DNA of 54,074 bases from NCBI GenBank assembly GCA_024636505.1, contig JAGXGY010000048.1, positions 1 to 54,074 of the forward strand, read 5' to 3'. The position numbers and the translations under genes were made by a program. This document shows, piece after piece, positions 26,410 to 36,769 of this stretch (the first letter of the stretch is position 1; each line of letters begins with the position of its first letter). The notes under the pieces were generated by a model that worked only from the letters and a program-made list of their open reading frames with translations, searched no databases and had not been told where the DNA came from. The stretch comes from Methylobacter sp. (GTDB lineage: Bacteria; Pseudomonadota; Gammaproteobacteria; Methylococcales; Methylomonadaceae).

Positions 26410-29331
26410 CTATTCCATGTAATCATGCCAAATCCGCTCGACTTGAGCGCTGATTTTGGCGACCTCGGCCTCGGCGATAACCGCCTTGTCCCCTTGTAAA
26501 ACCAGCTTATGCCCGAAATCCCGGTAGGCACAGTAAGCGTTTTTAAGTGTTTCTGCATCGGCTTGGGACATGAAGCCCTGCTGCTGTAAGCCTTCAAGCA
26601 GCCTGACATTATCGGTGTAAGTCGTCAGCGCTACATTAAGAGCCGCCTGGTCTAAAACGCCAAATTGTACTATAAACTCAATATCAGCAATACCGCCTTT
26701 GCTTTGTTTGAGATCAAAGCAGTCTTTATCTGTGGTAGTCAGGGCCTCGCGCATTTTCTCGCGCATCTCGCGGACTTGTTTTTTTAAGCTTTCAGTGTCG
26801 CGAGATAAACTCAAAACCCGGCTGCGAATAGCTTCATATCGGGTTTGCAGTTGCGGATCGCCGGCGATAAACCGGCCTCGGACCAGCGCCTGTAATTCCC
26901 AGGTCCAGGCCTGATTTTTCAGGTAGTCCTCATAGCCGTTAATATGACTGACCAGCAAGCCGGAGTCGCCATTGGGCCGTAAGCGCATATCCACTTCGTA
27001 AAGTACGCCGGACAACATTTTAGTATCGAGGATATGCCGGACTTTCAGCCCCAAGCGCCCGTAAAACTGGGCGCAGGCAATCGGCTTGCCACCGTTAGTC
27101 ATCGCATTGCCGTCCTGGCAATCGTACAAAAATACCAGGTCCAGATCGGAACCGTAGCCTAATTCGATACCGCCCAGCTTGCCAAAACCAATCACTGCAA
27201 AGCCTATCGCGGTATTGTCGGTATCCGGCGGCAAGCCGTGCTTGTCGGTCAGCATCAGCCACGCACGTTCAACCACATGATCGACTATGCTTTCGGCGAT
27301 ATAGGTCAAATAATCGCTGACCACCATCAGCGGAATGACGCCCATAATATCGGCGGCGGCTACTCTTAACACATTCAATTGTTTAAACTGGCGCAGCACC
27401 ACCATCAGCTGTTCCAAATCCTGTACCTCAATTTGCGCCAGTAAAATATCAAGCTGTTGATCAAGATCGGCTTTTTTAAGCGGCTCGTAAAGAGAGCGAG
27501 TATCGAGCAATTCATCGAATAACACCGGATACTGCGCTAAATAAGCGCAAATCCACGGACTGGCCGACGACAGCTTGATCAATTGAGACAGCGCATTCGA
27601 ATTTTCAGACAATAACGATAAATACACATTCCGACCCGCTACCGCCTCAAACAAAACCAGTATCCGCAGCAAGGTCTCATCCGGGTTATCAACCTGATGC
27701 ACCCCTTCTATTACTTGCGGCATCAACCGATCCAGCACACCGGCACCTTTGGTTGTCATTCTTCTGATGGCTGCGCAATGTTTAAACTCTTTTATTACCG
27801 CCAGCAGGGTGCCGGTATCATCAATGCCGTATTCTTTTAAATAATCCGCCAACTCGAAATCATCAGCCACGCAAGCCCAGATTTTCTGGCTGTGCTGATT
27901 GGCACTATCCTGTTTTGATAACGAAAAAACCTGGTCGAAAACTTCATGCACCTGCGCTCTGACCTTATCCAGGTCCTGTTTAAAGCCGGCCCAATCGGAA
28001 TAATCCAGCGAATACGCCAAACTCTGTTGCGCTAAAGGGTCTGACGGCAAATCATGGGTTTGAAGGTCTTGATATTGCTGGATATGGTTTTCCACTCGGC
28101 GCAAAAAGCGGTAGGACTGTTTTAACTGGTCGGCATCATGTTGTGGCAATAGCGCCAGCTCGCTCAACAAGTGCAAAACATCGAGAATACCGGGTGTTTG
28201 CAAGGCTTTTTCATTGCCGCCGCGTATCAGCTGAAACGCTTGGCCGATAAATTCGATTTCGCGGATGCCGCCCGGTCCCAGCTTGATATTTTCCATGCGG
28301 TCTTTGCGCCGCAACTCCTGGGTGATCTGCGCCTTTAACGAGCGCAATTCTTCAAACGCGCCGTAATCGAGGTAACGCCGATACACAAAAGGCCTGAACA
28401 TGGCCATCAGTTGTGCGCCCACGGTAAAATCCCCGGCAACTTGGCGCACTTTGATCATCGCATAACGCTCCCATTCCCGAGCCTGGGTCTGGTAATAGTT
28501 TTCCATGCCGTCAAAGGTCATGATGATAGGGCCGCTGTCGCCATAAGGCCGTAAACGTATATCGGTACGAAATACAAAACCGTCTACGGTGCTCTCATCC
28601 AGAACCTTCACCAGATTGCGGCATAGTCTGGTAAAAAACTCGCCATAGGTGGTTTCTTTCCTGTCCGGCAATACGCCGTCTTCTGCGTAGGCAAAAATCA
28701 GGTCGATGTCGGAAGAATAATTCAATTCGTAAGCGCCCAATTTGCCCATGCCCAACACTACGATCTGCTGCGGTGTGCCGTCGGCTAATAACGGCGTGCC
28801 TCGCAGCTCGCAGGCTTCCCGATAAAGAAAATCGAGCGCGTATTGAATGCAGGCATCGGCCAGATGCGATAAATCGGTTAGCGTTTCCGATAATTCGGCC
28901 CAGCCGGCCAAATCCCGCCAGGCTATCCTGACCATTTCCCGGCGCCGTAAATGGCGCAATTTGGTCATTAACCACGCCTGCTCCCGGCAGGCTTGCGGCA
29001 TACGCACCATTCCTGGCGATAACCCGGCTTGAGACTCGACAGGCGATTGCGCTAATTTTTCGACATACGTATTTTCGCCATAGACAAGCGACAAATCGCC
29101 GGAATTGACCAGATCGACCAGCAGATGAGGATTACGGGTGCAGCTTTCGGCAACAAACTGACTGGAACACCAAACTTTGACAATCGATGCGTTAAACTCA
29201 GGCGTTTGCGTAAAATTAAGCTTAAGCGCCTTAACCCGTTCATCCCATTTGGTCAGCGAGTCAATGACCGTTGCGGTTAACTGATCCGGTAGCGAAGCAC
29301 ATTCAGCTTCAATATTTTTAATAAAAGACAT
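26410..29331 (-). CDS. glnE: Glutamine synthetase adenylyltransferase/deadenylase GlnE
   Basis: A bifunctional enzyme that adenylylates and deadenylylates glutamine synthetase in response to PII and glutamine. The protein is 973 residues (usual about 950). Two nucleotidyltransferase domains each carry an intact metal motif: GMGKLGAYELNYSSDIDLIF (near 195-214) for the deadenylylating half and GFGKLGGIELGYGSDLDLVF (near 715-735) for the adenylylating half. MENIKLGPGGIREIEFIGQ and LKQSKGGIADIEFIVQ are the paired helical-domain signatures. It is the first gene of the long minus-strand block. Confidence 0.96.
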   Translation of the reverse strand: MSFIKNIEAECASLPDQLTATVIDSLTKWDERVKALKLNFTQTPEFNASIVKVWCSSQFVAESCTRNPHLLVDLVNSGDLSLVYGENTYVEKLAQSPVESQAGLSPGMVRMPQACREQAWLMTKLRHLRRREMVRIAWRDLAGWAELSETLTDLSHLADACIQYALDFLYREACELRGTPLLADGTPQQIVVLGMGKLGAYELNYSSDIDLIFAYAEDGVLPDRKETTYGEFFTRLCRNLVKVLDESTVDGFVFRTDIRLRPYGDSGPIIMTFDGMENYYQTQAREWERYAMIKVRQVAGDFTVGAQLMAMFRPFVYRRYLDYGAFEELRSLKAQITQELRRKDRMENIKLGPGGIREIEFIGQAFQLIRGGNEKALQTPGILDVLHLLSELALLPQHDADQLKQSYRFLRRVENHIQQYQDLQTHDLPSDPLAQQSLAYSLDYSDWAGFKQDLDKVRAQVHEVFDQVFSLSKQDSANQHSQKIWACVADDFELADYLKEYGIDDTGTLLAVIKEFKHCAAIRRMTTKGAGVLDRLMPQVIEGVHQVDNPDETLLRILVLFEAVAGRNVYLSLLSENSNALSQLIKLSSASPWICAYLAQYPVLFDELLDTRSLYEPLKKADLDQQLDILLAQIEVQDLEQLMVVLRQFKQLNVLRVAAADIMGVIPLMVVSDYLTYIAESIVDHVVERAWLMLTDKHGLPPDTDNTAIGFAVIGFGKLGGIELGYGSDLDLVFLYDCQDGNAMTNGGKPIACAQFYGRLGLKVRHILDTKMLSGVLYEVDMRLRPNGDSGLLVSHINGYEDYLKNQAWTWELQALVRGRFIAGDPQLQTRYEAIRSRVLSLSRDTESLKKQVREMREKMREALTTTDKDCFDLKQSKGGIADIEFIVQFGVLDQAALNVALTTYTDNVRLLEGLQQQGFMSQADAETLKNAYCAYRDFGHKLVLQGDKAVIAEAEVAKISAQVERIWHDYME

Positions 29332-29417
29332 GGGCGAAAATCATCAATGTTTCAATCCACACCCGACCTCATCCATCGAGTGACACCCTCCGACAGATAG
29401 TGGTCGGCGGACTGTTC

Positions 29418-29530
29418 CTCCCTGTAAACGAGGAGATTGCCAAAAAGGATAACGATGCGTGCGCCTCTTTGTCAATCCCAAATAATCCCCGCGAAACGAG
29501 AATCTTCAGACCGGCAATGAAATTTGATCA
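29418..29530. repeat. Diverged copy of the MITE-like repeat
   Basis: The CCTCCCTGTAAACGAGGAG segment, then GGATAACGATGC (29447-29458), AATAATCCCC and TTCAGACCGGCAATGAAATTTGAT parallel the right half of the 33309-33500 element. The best-matching part is about 80 bp. The rest of the 281-bp gap between glnE and the lipoprotein gene holds nothing else that I recognise. Confidence 0.55.
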
Positions 29531-29612
29531 ACGACGAAGATGGGTAGAATGCTTCTTGATAAAATGATAAAGTTCGGATAATCCTGATTAAACTATTGAC
29601 CACTTTACACTT

Positions 29613-30086
29613 ATGAAAACGCCCATATCGACAAAAAAAACCTGTATTGCTGCATTGGCCGGCATCGTTATCGCATTATCCATTACCGGTTGTTCGGACG
29701 ATAAAGAAAAAACGCTGAGCGCAAAACCTGCGACCACTCATACAGCTACCGCTGTACATAATCCATTCGATCATTCTCATGACGTCCAGGTAACCGACAT
29801 ACAAAAACACAAATTTGAGCATGATTTTGCTAAACAATGCGTACAAAGAGAATTGAAGCATTTCGACAATAAAGAGGCTGATGAAGCTAAATACACTCAA
29901 CCTTGCATGTGTATTGCTAAATTTTTGATGAAGGATTTAACCGCCGAAGAAGCTGAAAAATTTATCGGCGAACATAAAAATGCCCAGTCTTTAGTCATTA
30001 AGTATGAAAATGCCGCTTACCATTGCCTGCAACAAAATGCCCATCCTAAAGGACCGGATTTTTCCAGGGGTGCGCAGGTTAATTGA
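29613..30086 (+). CDS. Small lipoprotein of unknown function
   Basis: A 157-residue protein with a lipoprotein signal peptide (lipobox SITGC, lipid Cys27). The mature part is short and highly charged, with a His-rich opening (THTATAVHNPFDHSHDVQ) and four Cys in the domain: FAKQCVQREL, then QPCMCIAKFL and AAYHCLQQ. The spacing C-x2-C-like (CMC) and paired Cys could form disulphides or bind metal or haem weakly; no CxxCH is present. I do not recognise the family. It is the only plus-strand gene between glnE and the HvfC-like gene and is flanked by copies of a dispersed repeat. Confidence 0.7.
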   Translation: MKTPISTKKTCIAALAGIVIALSITGCSDDKEKTLSAKPATTHTATAVHNPFDHSHDVQVTDIQKHKFEHDFAKQCVQRELKHFDNKEADEAKYTQPCMCIAKFLMKDLTAEEAEKFIGEHKNAQSLVIKYENAAYHCLQQNAHPKGPDFSRGAQVN

Positions 30087-30154
30087 TCAACTTTCCTTGC
30101 TGGTTTGAAACCTCTTCCTTTAGGGAGAATCGTTAGATTTGACAGCGATGTATT
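30086..30154. repeat. Partial copy (one arm) of the MITE-like repeat
   Basis: 69 bp that match the reverse complement of 33432-33500 at 66 positions (from ATCAACTTTCCTTGCTGG to GCGATGTATT). It begins at the stop codon of the lipoprotein gene. Confidence 0.8.
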
Positions 30155-30173
30155 GAAGCATTACCAACAAGCT

Positions 30174-30202
30174 AACCGTAGGAGCCGCTCTTACGGTTTT
30201 AT
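30174..30202 (+). terminator. Probable intrinsic terminator
   Basis: An 11-bp stem, AACCGTAGGAG / CTCTTACGGTT with one G-T pair and a CCG loop, is followed by TTTTAT on the plus strand. It would end transcription of the lipoprotein gene. It abuts the stop codon of the HvfC-like gene coming from the other side, where no T-run follows. Confidence 0.6.
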
Positions 30203-30975
30203 CCTGCAAGCGTAATAATTGTTTTTTCAGCCAATTCCTTTAGTATCTGCAAGCCGCCTGCCGTAATGATGTCAGGATTGGGATGCCTCGATTCTTCAGC
30301 AACCTGCTTTAGACAATCGATAACCGATACCTGTTCATGCTCTTGAATGATTTCCAGCAACCGGTAAGTGATCGGGGTGATTTCCATAAAATTAACCTCA
30401 TCATCGGGATTGCGATAAACAATCAGGAAGGTGGCTTGTTCGGGCGGGCTTTCAGGCAAAAAATCGGGCGATATTTTGTGCACCGGATATTGATAAGCCA
30501 ACGGCCAAGCCAGAGGCGATAATTGAATGCGCTGATTTTGCAGTTTAGCAGGATTGTGGTGATGATCGGATACGGTTTCCTTGGCGATGGATAAAGCCAT
30601 TTCCACCCATTCGTAATGCGCCAGCTCTAGCATAAACGGAAAATCATTCGAACCGTCCCGCTCGTTTTGCAGATAAGCCAAAAACTCTTCCGGGATTTTT
30701 GAAAAATGCGGCGATTGACAGGCATGCCTGGCAAAAAAATCCTGCCCCAGTTCAAGCCATTGCCGGTCATCCAATATTGCCTGCAATACCGGAAAATTAG
30801 CCGACAAAAAACTGTCTATATTGTTAAAAAACAGCTCGCGATACATCGCTATGCGCTGTGGCTGAACATCGGCAGGCGGCGGATTGCGTTCAGGATCCCG
30901 GATATAGCCTGCAAACTCCAGCTGTTTGGCTTTAAAATCGACGCTCATACCGGTCTCAGGCGAATTGTTTGTCAT
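30199..30975 (-). CDS. HvfC-like partner protein (DUF2063)
   Basis: 258 residues, the 'DUF2063 / putative DNA-binding' family now known as the HvfC or MbnC-like partner that recruits RiPP precursors to MNIO enzymes. Family features are the N-terminal FAGYIRDPERNPPPADVQPQRIAMYRELFFNNIDSFLSANFPVL (about 21-65) and DFFARHACQSPHFSKIPEEFLAYL. FLLELAHYEWVEMAL-like (FMLELAHYEWVEMALSIA) and a C-terminal winged-helix-like part follow. The start at 30975 has GGGGAA upstream and overlaps the HvfB-like gene by 20 bp, so the two are translated together. It acts in the cytoplasm. Confidence 0.9.
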   Translation of the reverse strand: MTNNSPETGMSVDFKAKQLEFAGYIRDPERNPPPADVQPQRIAMYRELFFNNIDSFLSANFPVLQAILDDRQWLELGQDFFARHACQSPHFSKIPEEFLAYLQNERDGSNDFPFMLELAHYEWVEMALSIAKETVSDHHHNPAKLQNQRIQLSPLAWPLAYQYPVHKISPDFLPESPPEQATFLIVYRNPDDEVNFMEITPITYRLLEIIQEHEQVSVIDCLKQVAEESRHPNPDIITAGGLQILKELAEKTIITLAG

Positions 30976-31807
30976 GTTGGTTTCCCCAGGCAGTCTGTAT
31001 AGCGCTGATAGTATTTACTTCTCTGATTAATTCAGCCATTGCCGGAAGGTTAAAATCACGCTCCAATAGCGTCGGGAACACGCCATAAAGTTCATAAGCC
31101 TTGCCCAGCAGTTTCCAGACTGGGTCGATCACGTCTGCGCCGTGGGTATCGACCAGAAAATCTTCGGCCTCGACATAATGTCCGGCGATATGCGCGTAAG
31201 CGATGCGCTGTGCCGGCATGGCTTTTAAAAAAGCTTCGGCATCGTAACTGTGGTTAATGCTGTTTACGTAAATATTATTAATGTCGATCAGCACATCGCA
31301 ATCGGCTTCTTCGACAACGGCATTGAAAAAATCGATCTCAGCCATTTCCTGGCCGGGTGCGGCGTAATAAGACACATTTTCGAGGGCTATTTTTTGCTCC
31401 AGAATATCCTGGACGCGCTTAATCCGTCCGGCAACATGAGTCACCGCTTCCGTAGTAAACGGAATCGGCATCAGGTCGTATAAATGCCCGTCCTTGCTGC
31501 AATAACTTAAATGTTCGCTGTAAAACTTGATCTGATGTTCGGCCATGAACTGTTTGACTTCGCGGACAAATTTTTCATCCAGCGGATCAGTGCTGCCTAT
31601 CGACAACGATAAGCCGTGGCAGATAAAATCAAAGCGTTCGGTCATTGCGCGAAATTGTTTGGCGTATTTTCCGCCGATGGTAATCCAGTTTTCCGGCGCA
31701 ACTTCATAAAAGCCGACCTCTTCGGGAGGCGATTCTACCAGCTGACTTAAAAAAGACCGGCGCAGACCTAATCCGGCACCGTGAACGAGATTCTGGCTTG
31801 TGTCCAT
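30956..31807 (-). CDS. HvfB-like multinuclear iron oxygenase (DUF692/MNIO)
   Basis: 283 residues of the DUF692/MNIO family (MbnB relatives), TIM-barrel enzymes with two or three irons that oxidise Cys residues of RiPP precursors. The likely metal ligands are present: the His of FICHGLSLSIG, the Glu/His of FYSEHLSYC, the Glu of IALENVSYY, the Asp and Asn of VLIDINNIYVNSINH, the His of AYAHIAGHY, the Asp/His of VDTHGADV and the Glu of LLERDFN. Context (HvfC-like after it, EGACG precursor before it) indicates that the substrate is the 202-residue peptide encoded 100 bp upstream. The most likely product is a copper-binding heterocycle, as reported for Haemophilus HvfA. Confidence 0.92.
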   Translation of the reverse strand: MDTSQNLVHGAGLGLRRSFLSQLVESPPEEVGFYEVAPENWITIGGKYAKQFRAMTERFDFICHGLSLSIGSTDPLDEKFVREVKQFMAEHQIKFYSEHLSYCSKDGHLYDLMPIPFTTEAVTHVAGRIKRVQDILEQKIALENVSYYAAPGQEMAEIDFFNAVVEEADCDVLIDINNIYVNSINHSYDAEAFLKAMPAQRIAYAHIAGHYVEAEDFLVDTHGADVIDPVWKLLGKAYELYGVFPTLLERDFNLPAMAELIREVNTISAIQTAWGNQHDKQFA

Positions 31808-31907
31808 AAGAACACCCGTGAATGATTTAATAGAAACTGGAAGGCAGATGTCATGCCCTCCAGTATAAAATAGTTAATACGGGCATAAACAATGCCCAAC
31901 TTAACGC

Positions 31908-32516
31908 TTATTTCGCTGGGGTAGCGGGAGTTGCTGGAATAGCAGGAGTTGCCGGCATTTTCATTTTATCGCCGCAAGCGCCTTCTTTGCCCTTAGACAT
32001 TTCCTTGCAACCTTTCATATCTTCGCCGCAACCTTTCATCATAGCGCCGCAGGCACCTTCTTTGGTTTTTGCTGTATCGCAAGACTTCATGCCTTCGCCG
32101 CACTGATCACCGCAAGCGCCTTCTTTACCTTTCATCATAGCGCCCATATTGCCGCAAGCGCCTTCTTTGCCTTTCATCATAGCGCCGCAAGCCGCTTCCA
32201 TACCCGGTTTCATTTTACCGTCTTTCATCATGGAACCGCATGATCCGTCAGCCGCTTTTGCTGCAGATTTTGCGCTGCCGGTTGCTTTGTTGCCAGCGCA
32301 TGCGCCTTCTGCCGTTTTAGGCTTAGTCATGCCGCCCATTGCCGCACCGCAAGCCATTTCAGCCGCTTTATCGGCGGCAGCTATTTGCATGTAACCGGCA
32401 GACATTTCAGTCATTCCGAAAGGATTCGCTTCGGCATTAACCGCCGTTGCGGCAAAAGTTGATAAAAAAGCAGCGCCCATTGCAGCAACTAAAGGCGTTT
32501 TATTAATTTTTTTCAT
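31908..32516 (-). CDS. HvfA-like Cys-rich RiPP precursor with EGACG repeats
   Basis: A 202-residue precursor. It has a Sec signal peptide (1-28, ending AVNA-EANPFG). A conserved-looking segment NPFGMTEMSAGYMQIAAADK resembles the HvfA opening. A repeat region follows with 12 Cys in all. Exact EGACG occurs four times, and variants EGACA, DGSCG and EAACG once each. The spacers are Lys/Met-rich (MMKGK, MKGC). The tail is PATPAIPATPATPAK. In HvfA-type RiPPs the EGKCG motif Cys is modified by the HvfB enzyme into a copper-chelating heterocycle; the same is inferred here. Unlike typical HvfA (about 90-100 residues) it is twice as long, with an expanded array. The gap to the HvfB-like gene is 100 bp. 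Confidence 0.88.
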   Translation of the reverse strand: MKKINKTPLVAAMGAAFLSTFAATAVNAEANPFGMTEMSAGYMQIAAADKAAEMACGAAMGGMTKPKTAEGACAGNKATGSAKSAAKAADGSCGSMMKDGKMKPGMEAACGAMMKGKEGACGNMGAMMKGKEGACGDQCGEGMKSCDTAKTKEGACGAMMKGCGEDMKGCKEMSKGKEGACGDKMKMPATPAIPATPATPAK

Positions 32517-32664
32517 GTTGACTCCAGAGTATTGTTATAAATTTCAATCTGTTCCCGACGGCTAGGCCGAGAAATATCTCGACACTTAAAAGGTATCGAA
32601 TGCCGGTTATCATATCAAAATCGACTGAATAAAGAATGAATATCCTTCTATTTGCAGGCGTTGG

Positions 32665-33297
32665 CTATACTGACTTTTCCTTAAACTCGCACAAATCTTC
32701 AATCACACAACTCTGGCAACGCGGCTTTCTGGCGATACAAGTGTAACGACCATGGAGAATCAATAAATGATGCGCATCTTTTTTATGCTGTTTAGGCACC
32801 CATTTATCCAATTTGCGTTCCACTTCCCGCACATTTTTACCGGGCGCAATGCCGGTACGGTTGGCAACCCTGAAGATATGCGTATCCACTGCAATGGTAA
32901 GTCGCCCAAAAGCAGTATTGAGTATCACGTTGGCGGTCTTTCTGCCAACCCCCGCCAGCGCTTCCAATTCTTCCCGCGTTTCCGGTACCCGGCCTTCATG
33001 CTTATCGAGTAATTGCCGACAAAGGGTGATGATATGAGCCGCCTTGCTGTTAAATAAGCCGATGGTCTTGATGTATTCTTTCAGGCCGGTCTCGCCTAGC
33101 GCCAAAATATTGCTGGGGGTATTGGCGACGGCAAATAATTTAGCCGTGGCTTTATTAACCCCCTTATCGGTCGCCTGAGCCGATAAAACCACCGCAATTA
33201 ACAACTCAAAGTGACTGGTAAAATGCAGTTCCGTAGTCGGTTCAGGTATGGCTACAGCCAGTCGATCGAAAATTTCCAGGCGTTTTTTCAGGTTCAT
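32665..33297 (-). CDS. nth: Endonuclease III
   Basis: A DNA glycosylase/AP lyase for oxidised pyrimidines. The ATG at 33297 (MNLKKRLEIFDRLAV) gives 210 residues, the usual length; the longer frame upstream runs through a repeat element and is not coding. The helix-hairpin-helix LEALAGVGRKTANVIL contains the catalytic Lys, and VDTHIFRVANR contains the catalytic Asp. The [4Fe-4S] cluster ligands are in CIARKPRCQSCVIEDLC (C-x6-C-x2-C-x5-C). It is transcribed away from guaB and towards the HvfA-like gene. Confidence 0.96.
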   Translation of the reverse strand: MNLKKRLEIFDRLAVAIPEPTTELHFTSHFELLIAVVLSAQATDKGVNKATAKLFAVANTPSNILALGETGLKEYIKTIGLFNSKAAHIITLCRQLLDKHEGRVPETREELEALAGVGRKTANVILNTAFGRLTIAVDTHIFRVANRTGIAPGKNVREVERKLDKWVPKQHKKDAHHLLILHGRYTCIARKPRCQSCVIEDLCEFKEKSV

Positions 33298-33308
33298 CAA
33301 ATTTTTTC

Positions 33309-33500
33309 GCTGGTCTGAAACTTCCCCCTTCAGGGGGATTATTTGAGTTTGACAACGATGCACTGGCATCGTTATCCTTTTTGATGGCCTCCCTCGAGCG
33401 AACGAGGAGCTTACCAGAGGATAACGATGCGAATACATCGTTGTCAAATCTAACGATTCTCCCTAAAGTAAGAGGTTTCAAACCAGCAAGGAAATTTGAT
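33309..33500. mobile_element. MITE-like element with 69-bp inverted arms
   Basis: Left arm 33309-33377 and right arm 33419-33487 are inverted copies (53 of 69 bases). Both arms end in GCTGGT / ACCAGC outside and GTTATCC / GGATAAC inside. A 41-bp centre holds a small CTCC...GAGG hairpin. The right arm extends about 13 bp to 33500, as judged by the copy at 30086-30154. There is no ORF of its own; it fills most of the nth-guaB gap. I see no target-site duplication that I can assign with certainty. Confidence 0.65.
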
Positions 33501-33523
33501 GAATTTTGATGCATTTGCTCTGA

Positions 33524-35071
<1,548 letters not shown>

Positions 35072-35077
35072 TTTTTT

Positions 35078-35165
35078 TAGGCGAACGGTGAAAGATCAAA
35101 GGTGAAAAAACCTGGACGTCAATACAACCGCCTTTCGCCTTTCGCCTTTAACCTTTTGCCTGATC
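35078..35165. repeat. Purine/pyrimidine inverted simple repeat in the guaB-guaA gap
   Basis: The top strand first runs GGTGAAAGATCAAAGGTGAAAAA and then CCTTTCGCCTTTCGCC TTTAACCTTTTGCC-like, so the two halves can pair as a long imperfect stem. The same GGCGAAAGGC unit underlies the leader-coding parts of gspJ and gspG. Confidence 0.5.
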
Positions 35166-35182
35166 TTACAAAGAGCTCTATC

Positions 35183-36769
35183 GTGAAACAACAATCCCCA
35201 AACATCCATACCCATAAAATCCTGATCCTGGATTTCGGCTCGCAATACACCCAACTGATCGCGCGGCGTATTCGTGAAATCGGCGTTTATTGCGAAATTT
35301 ATTCCTGCGAATGCGACGCCGAGCAAATTAAAAAATTCGCGCCCAACGGCATTATCTTATCCGGCGGCCCCGAAACGGTAACCAGCGGCGATACGCCAAG
35401 GGCACCGCAGATCGTTTTTGAACTCGGTGTTCCGGTGCTGGGCATCTGCTACGGTCTGCAAACCATGACCGAGCAATTGGGCGGCAAGGTTGAAAGTTCC
35501 GATCACCGGGAATTCGGCTACGCGCAAATTAGGGCTAGGGGTCATTCCAAATTGCTGACCGGCATTGAGGATCATTTGTCCCCCGAAGGCTTTGGCCTGC
35601 TCGATGTGTGGATGAGTCACGGCGACCGCGTGGTTGCTTTGCCGACCGGTTTTATGCCTATTGCCAGCTCGGACGGTGCGCCGATTGCCGGTATCGCCAA
35701 TGAAGACAAGGGCTTTTACGGCTTACAGTTTCATCCCGAAGTCACCCATACCAAACAAGGTGGACGGATATTATCGCGCTTTGTACTGGACATTTGCGGA
35801 TGCGAGGTCTTATGGACAGCCAGCAATATTATCGAAGACAGTATCGCGGTCGTTCGTAAAACCGTCGGCAGCGATCATGTGGTTTTGGGGCTGTCCGGCG
35901 GTGTTGATTCGTCGGTGGTTGCGGCCTTGCTGCACAAAGCGATTGAGGATCAGTTGACCTGTGTGTTTGTCGATACCGGCTTGCTGCGTTTGCATGAAGG
36001 TAATCAGGTGATGGCGACCTTTGCTGAACACATGGGCGTCAAAGTGATTCGGGTCAACGCCGAACAGCGCTATCTGGACGCCTTGAGCGGCATTACCGAC
36101 CCGGAACAAAAACGCAAAATCATCGGCAGTCTGTTTATCGATATTTTCGATGAGGAAGCCGCGAAAATTACCGATGCCAAATGGCTGGCACAAGGCACCA
36201 TTTACCCCGATGTGATTGAGTCGGCCGGTTCCAAAAGCGGCAAGGCGCATTTGATCAAATCGCATCACAATGTCGGCGGTTTGCCGGAAAATATGCTGTT
36301 GAAATTGGTTGAGCCGTTGCGCGAACTGTTCAAGGATGAGGTCAGAAAGCTGGGCGTAGAGCTGGGTTTGCCTGCGGATATGGTGTACCGTCACCCATTT
36401 CCCGGCCCCGGTTTGGGCGTCAGGATTTTAGGCGAAGTGAAAAAAGAATTCGCCGATTTATTGCGTCAGGCCGATGCGATTTTTATCGAAGAGCTGTATC
36501 GCCATGATCTTTATGACAAAGTCAGTCAGGCTTTTGCGGTGTTTTTGCCGGTCAAGTCGGTCGGTGTAATGGGCGATGGTCGACGCTACGATTATGTGAT
36601 CGCGATACGTGCGGTCGAAACCATCGATTTTATGACGGCTCGCTGGGCGCATTTACCGTATGAGTTTCTGGATTTGATTTCCCGGCGCATTATCAATGAA
36701 GTTGCCGGTATTTCCCGCGTGGCTTACGACATCAGCGGCAAGCCTCCCGCAACGATTGAATGGGAATAA
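35183..36769 (+). CDS. guaA: GMP synthase (glutamine-hydrolysing)
   Basis: Converts XMP to GMP using glutamine and ATP. The GTG at 35183 ([24 protein letters not shown], with AAGAG 7 nt before) gives 528 residues, the normal size; an upstream in-frame GTG at 35102 lies in the simple repeat and is not favoured. The class I amidotransferase has the nucleophile Cys in GICYGLQT and the His/Glu of QFHPEVTHT. The ATP-pyrophosphatase P-loop SGGVDSSV and the dimerisation domain ([16 protein letters not shown]) follow. The 3' end overlaps tadA by 10 bp. Confidence 0.97.
   Translation: MKQQSPNIHTHKILILDFGSQYTQLIARRIREIGVYCEIYSCECDAEQIKKFAPNGIILSGGPETVTSGDTPRAPQIVFELGVPVLGICYGLQTMTEQLGGKVESSDHREFGYAQIRARGHSKLLTGIEDHLSPEGFGLLDVWMSHGDRVVALPTGFMPIASSDGAPIAGIANEDKGFYGLQFHPEVTHTKQGGRILSRFVLDICGCEVLWTASNIIEDSIAVVRKTVGSDHVVLGLSGGVDSSVVAALLHKAIEDQLTCVFVDTGLLRLHEGNQVMATFAEHMGVKVIRVNAEQRYLDALSGITDPEQKRKIIGSLFIDIFDEEAAKITDAKWLAQGTIYPDVIESAGSKSGKAHLIKSHHNVGGLPENMLLKLVEPLRELFKDEVRKLGVELGLPADMVYRHPFPGPGLGVRILGEVKKEFADLLRQADAIFIEELYRHDLYDKVSQAFAVFLPVKSVGVMGDGRRYDYVIAIRAVETIDFMTARWAHLPYEFLDLISRRIINEVAGISRVAYDISGKPPATIEWE

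Noticed and set aside
31908-32516. Metallothionein
   Set aside because: The Cys pattern is EGACG repeats with a Sec signal and is followed by MNIO and DUF2063 genes, which fits a RiPP precursor; metallothioneins have CxC-rich, signal-less sequences.
32517-32664. ECF-type promoter (GGGAAC...) before the HvfA-like gene
   Set aside because: A GGGAAC-like element is visible on the minus strand, but no convincing partner -10 is present and no sigma factor gene lies nearby.
33298-33447. 50-codon N-terminal extension of nth
   Set aside because: It is read entirely from the MITE-like repeat; ATG 33297 gives the usual 210-residue protein.
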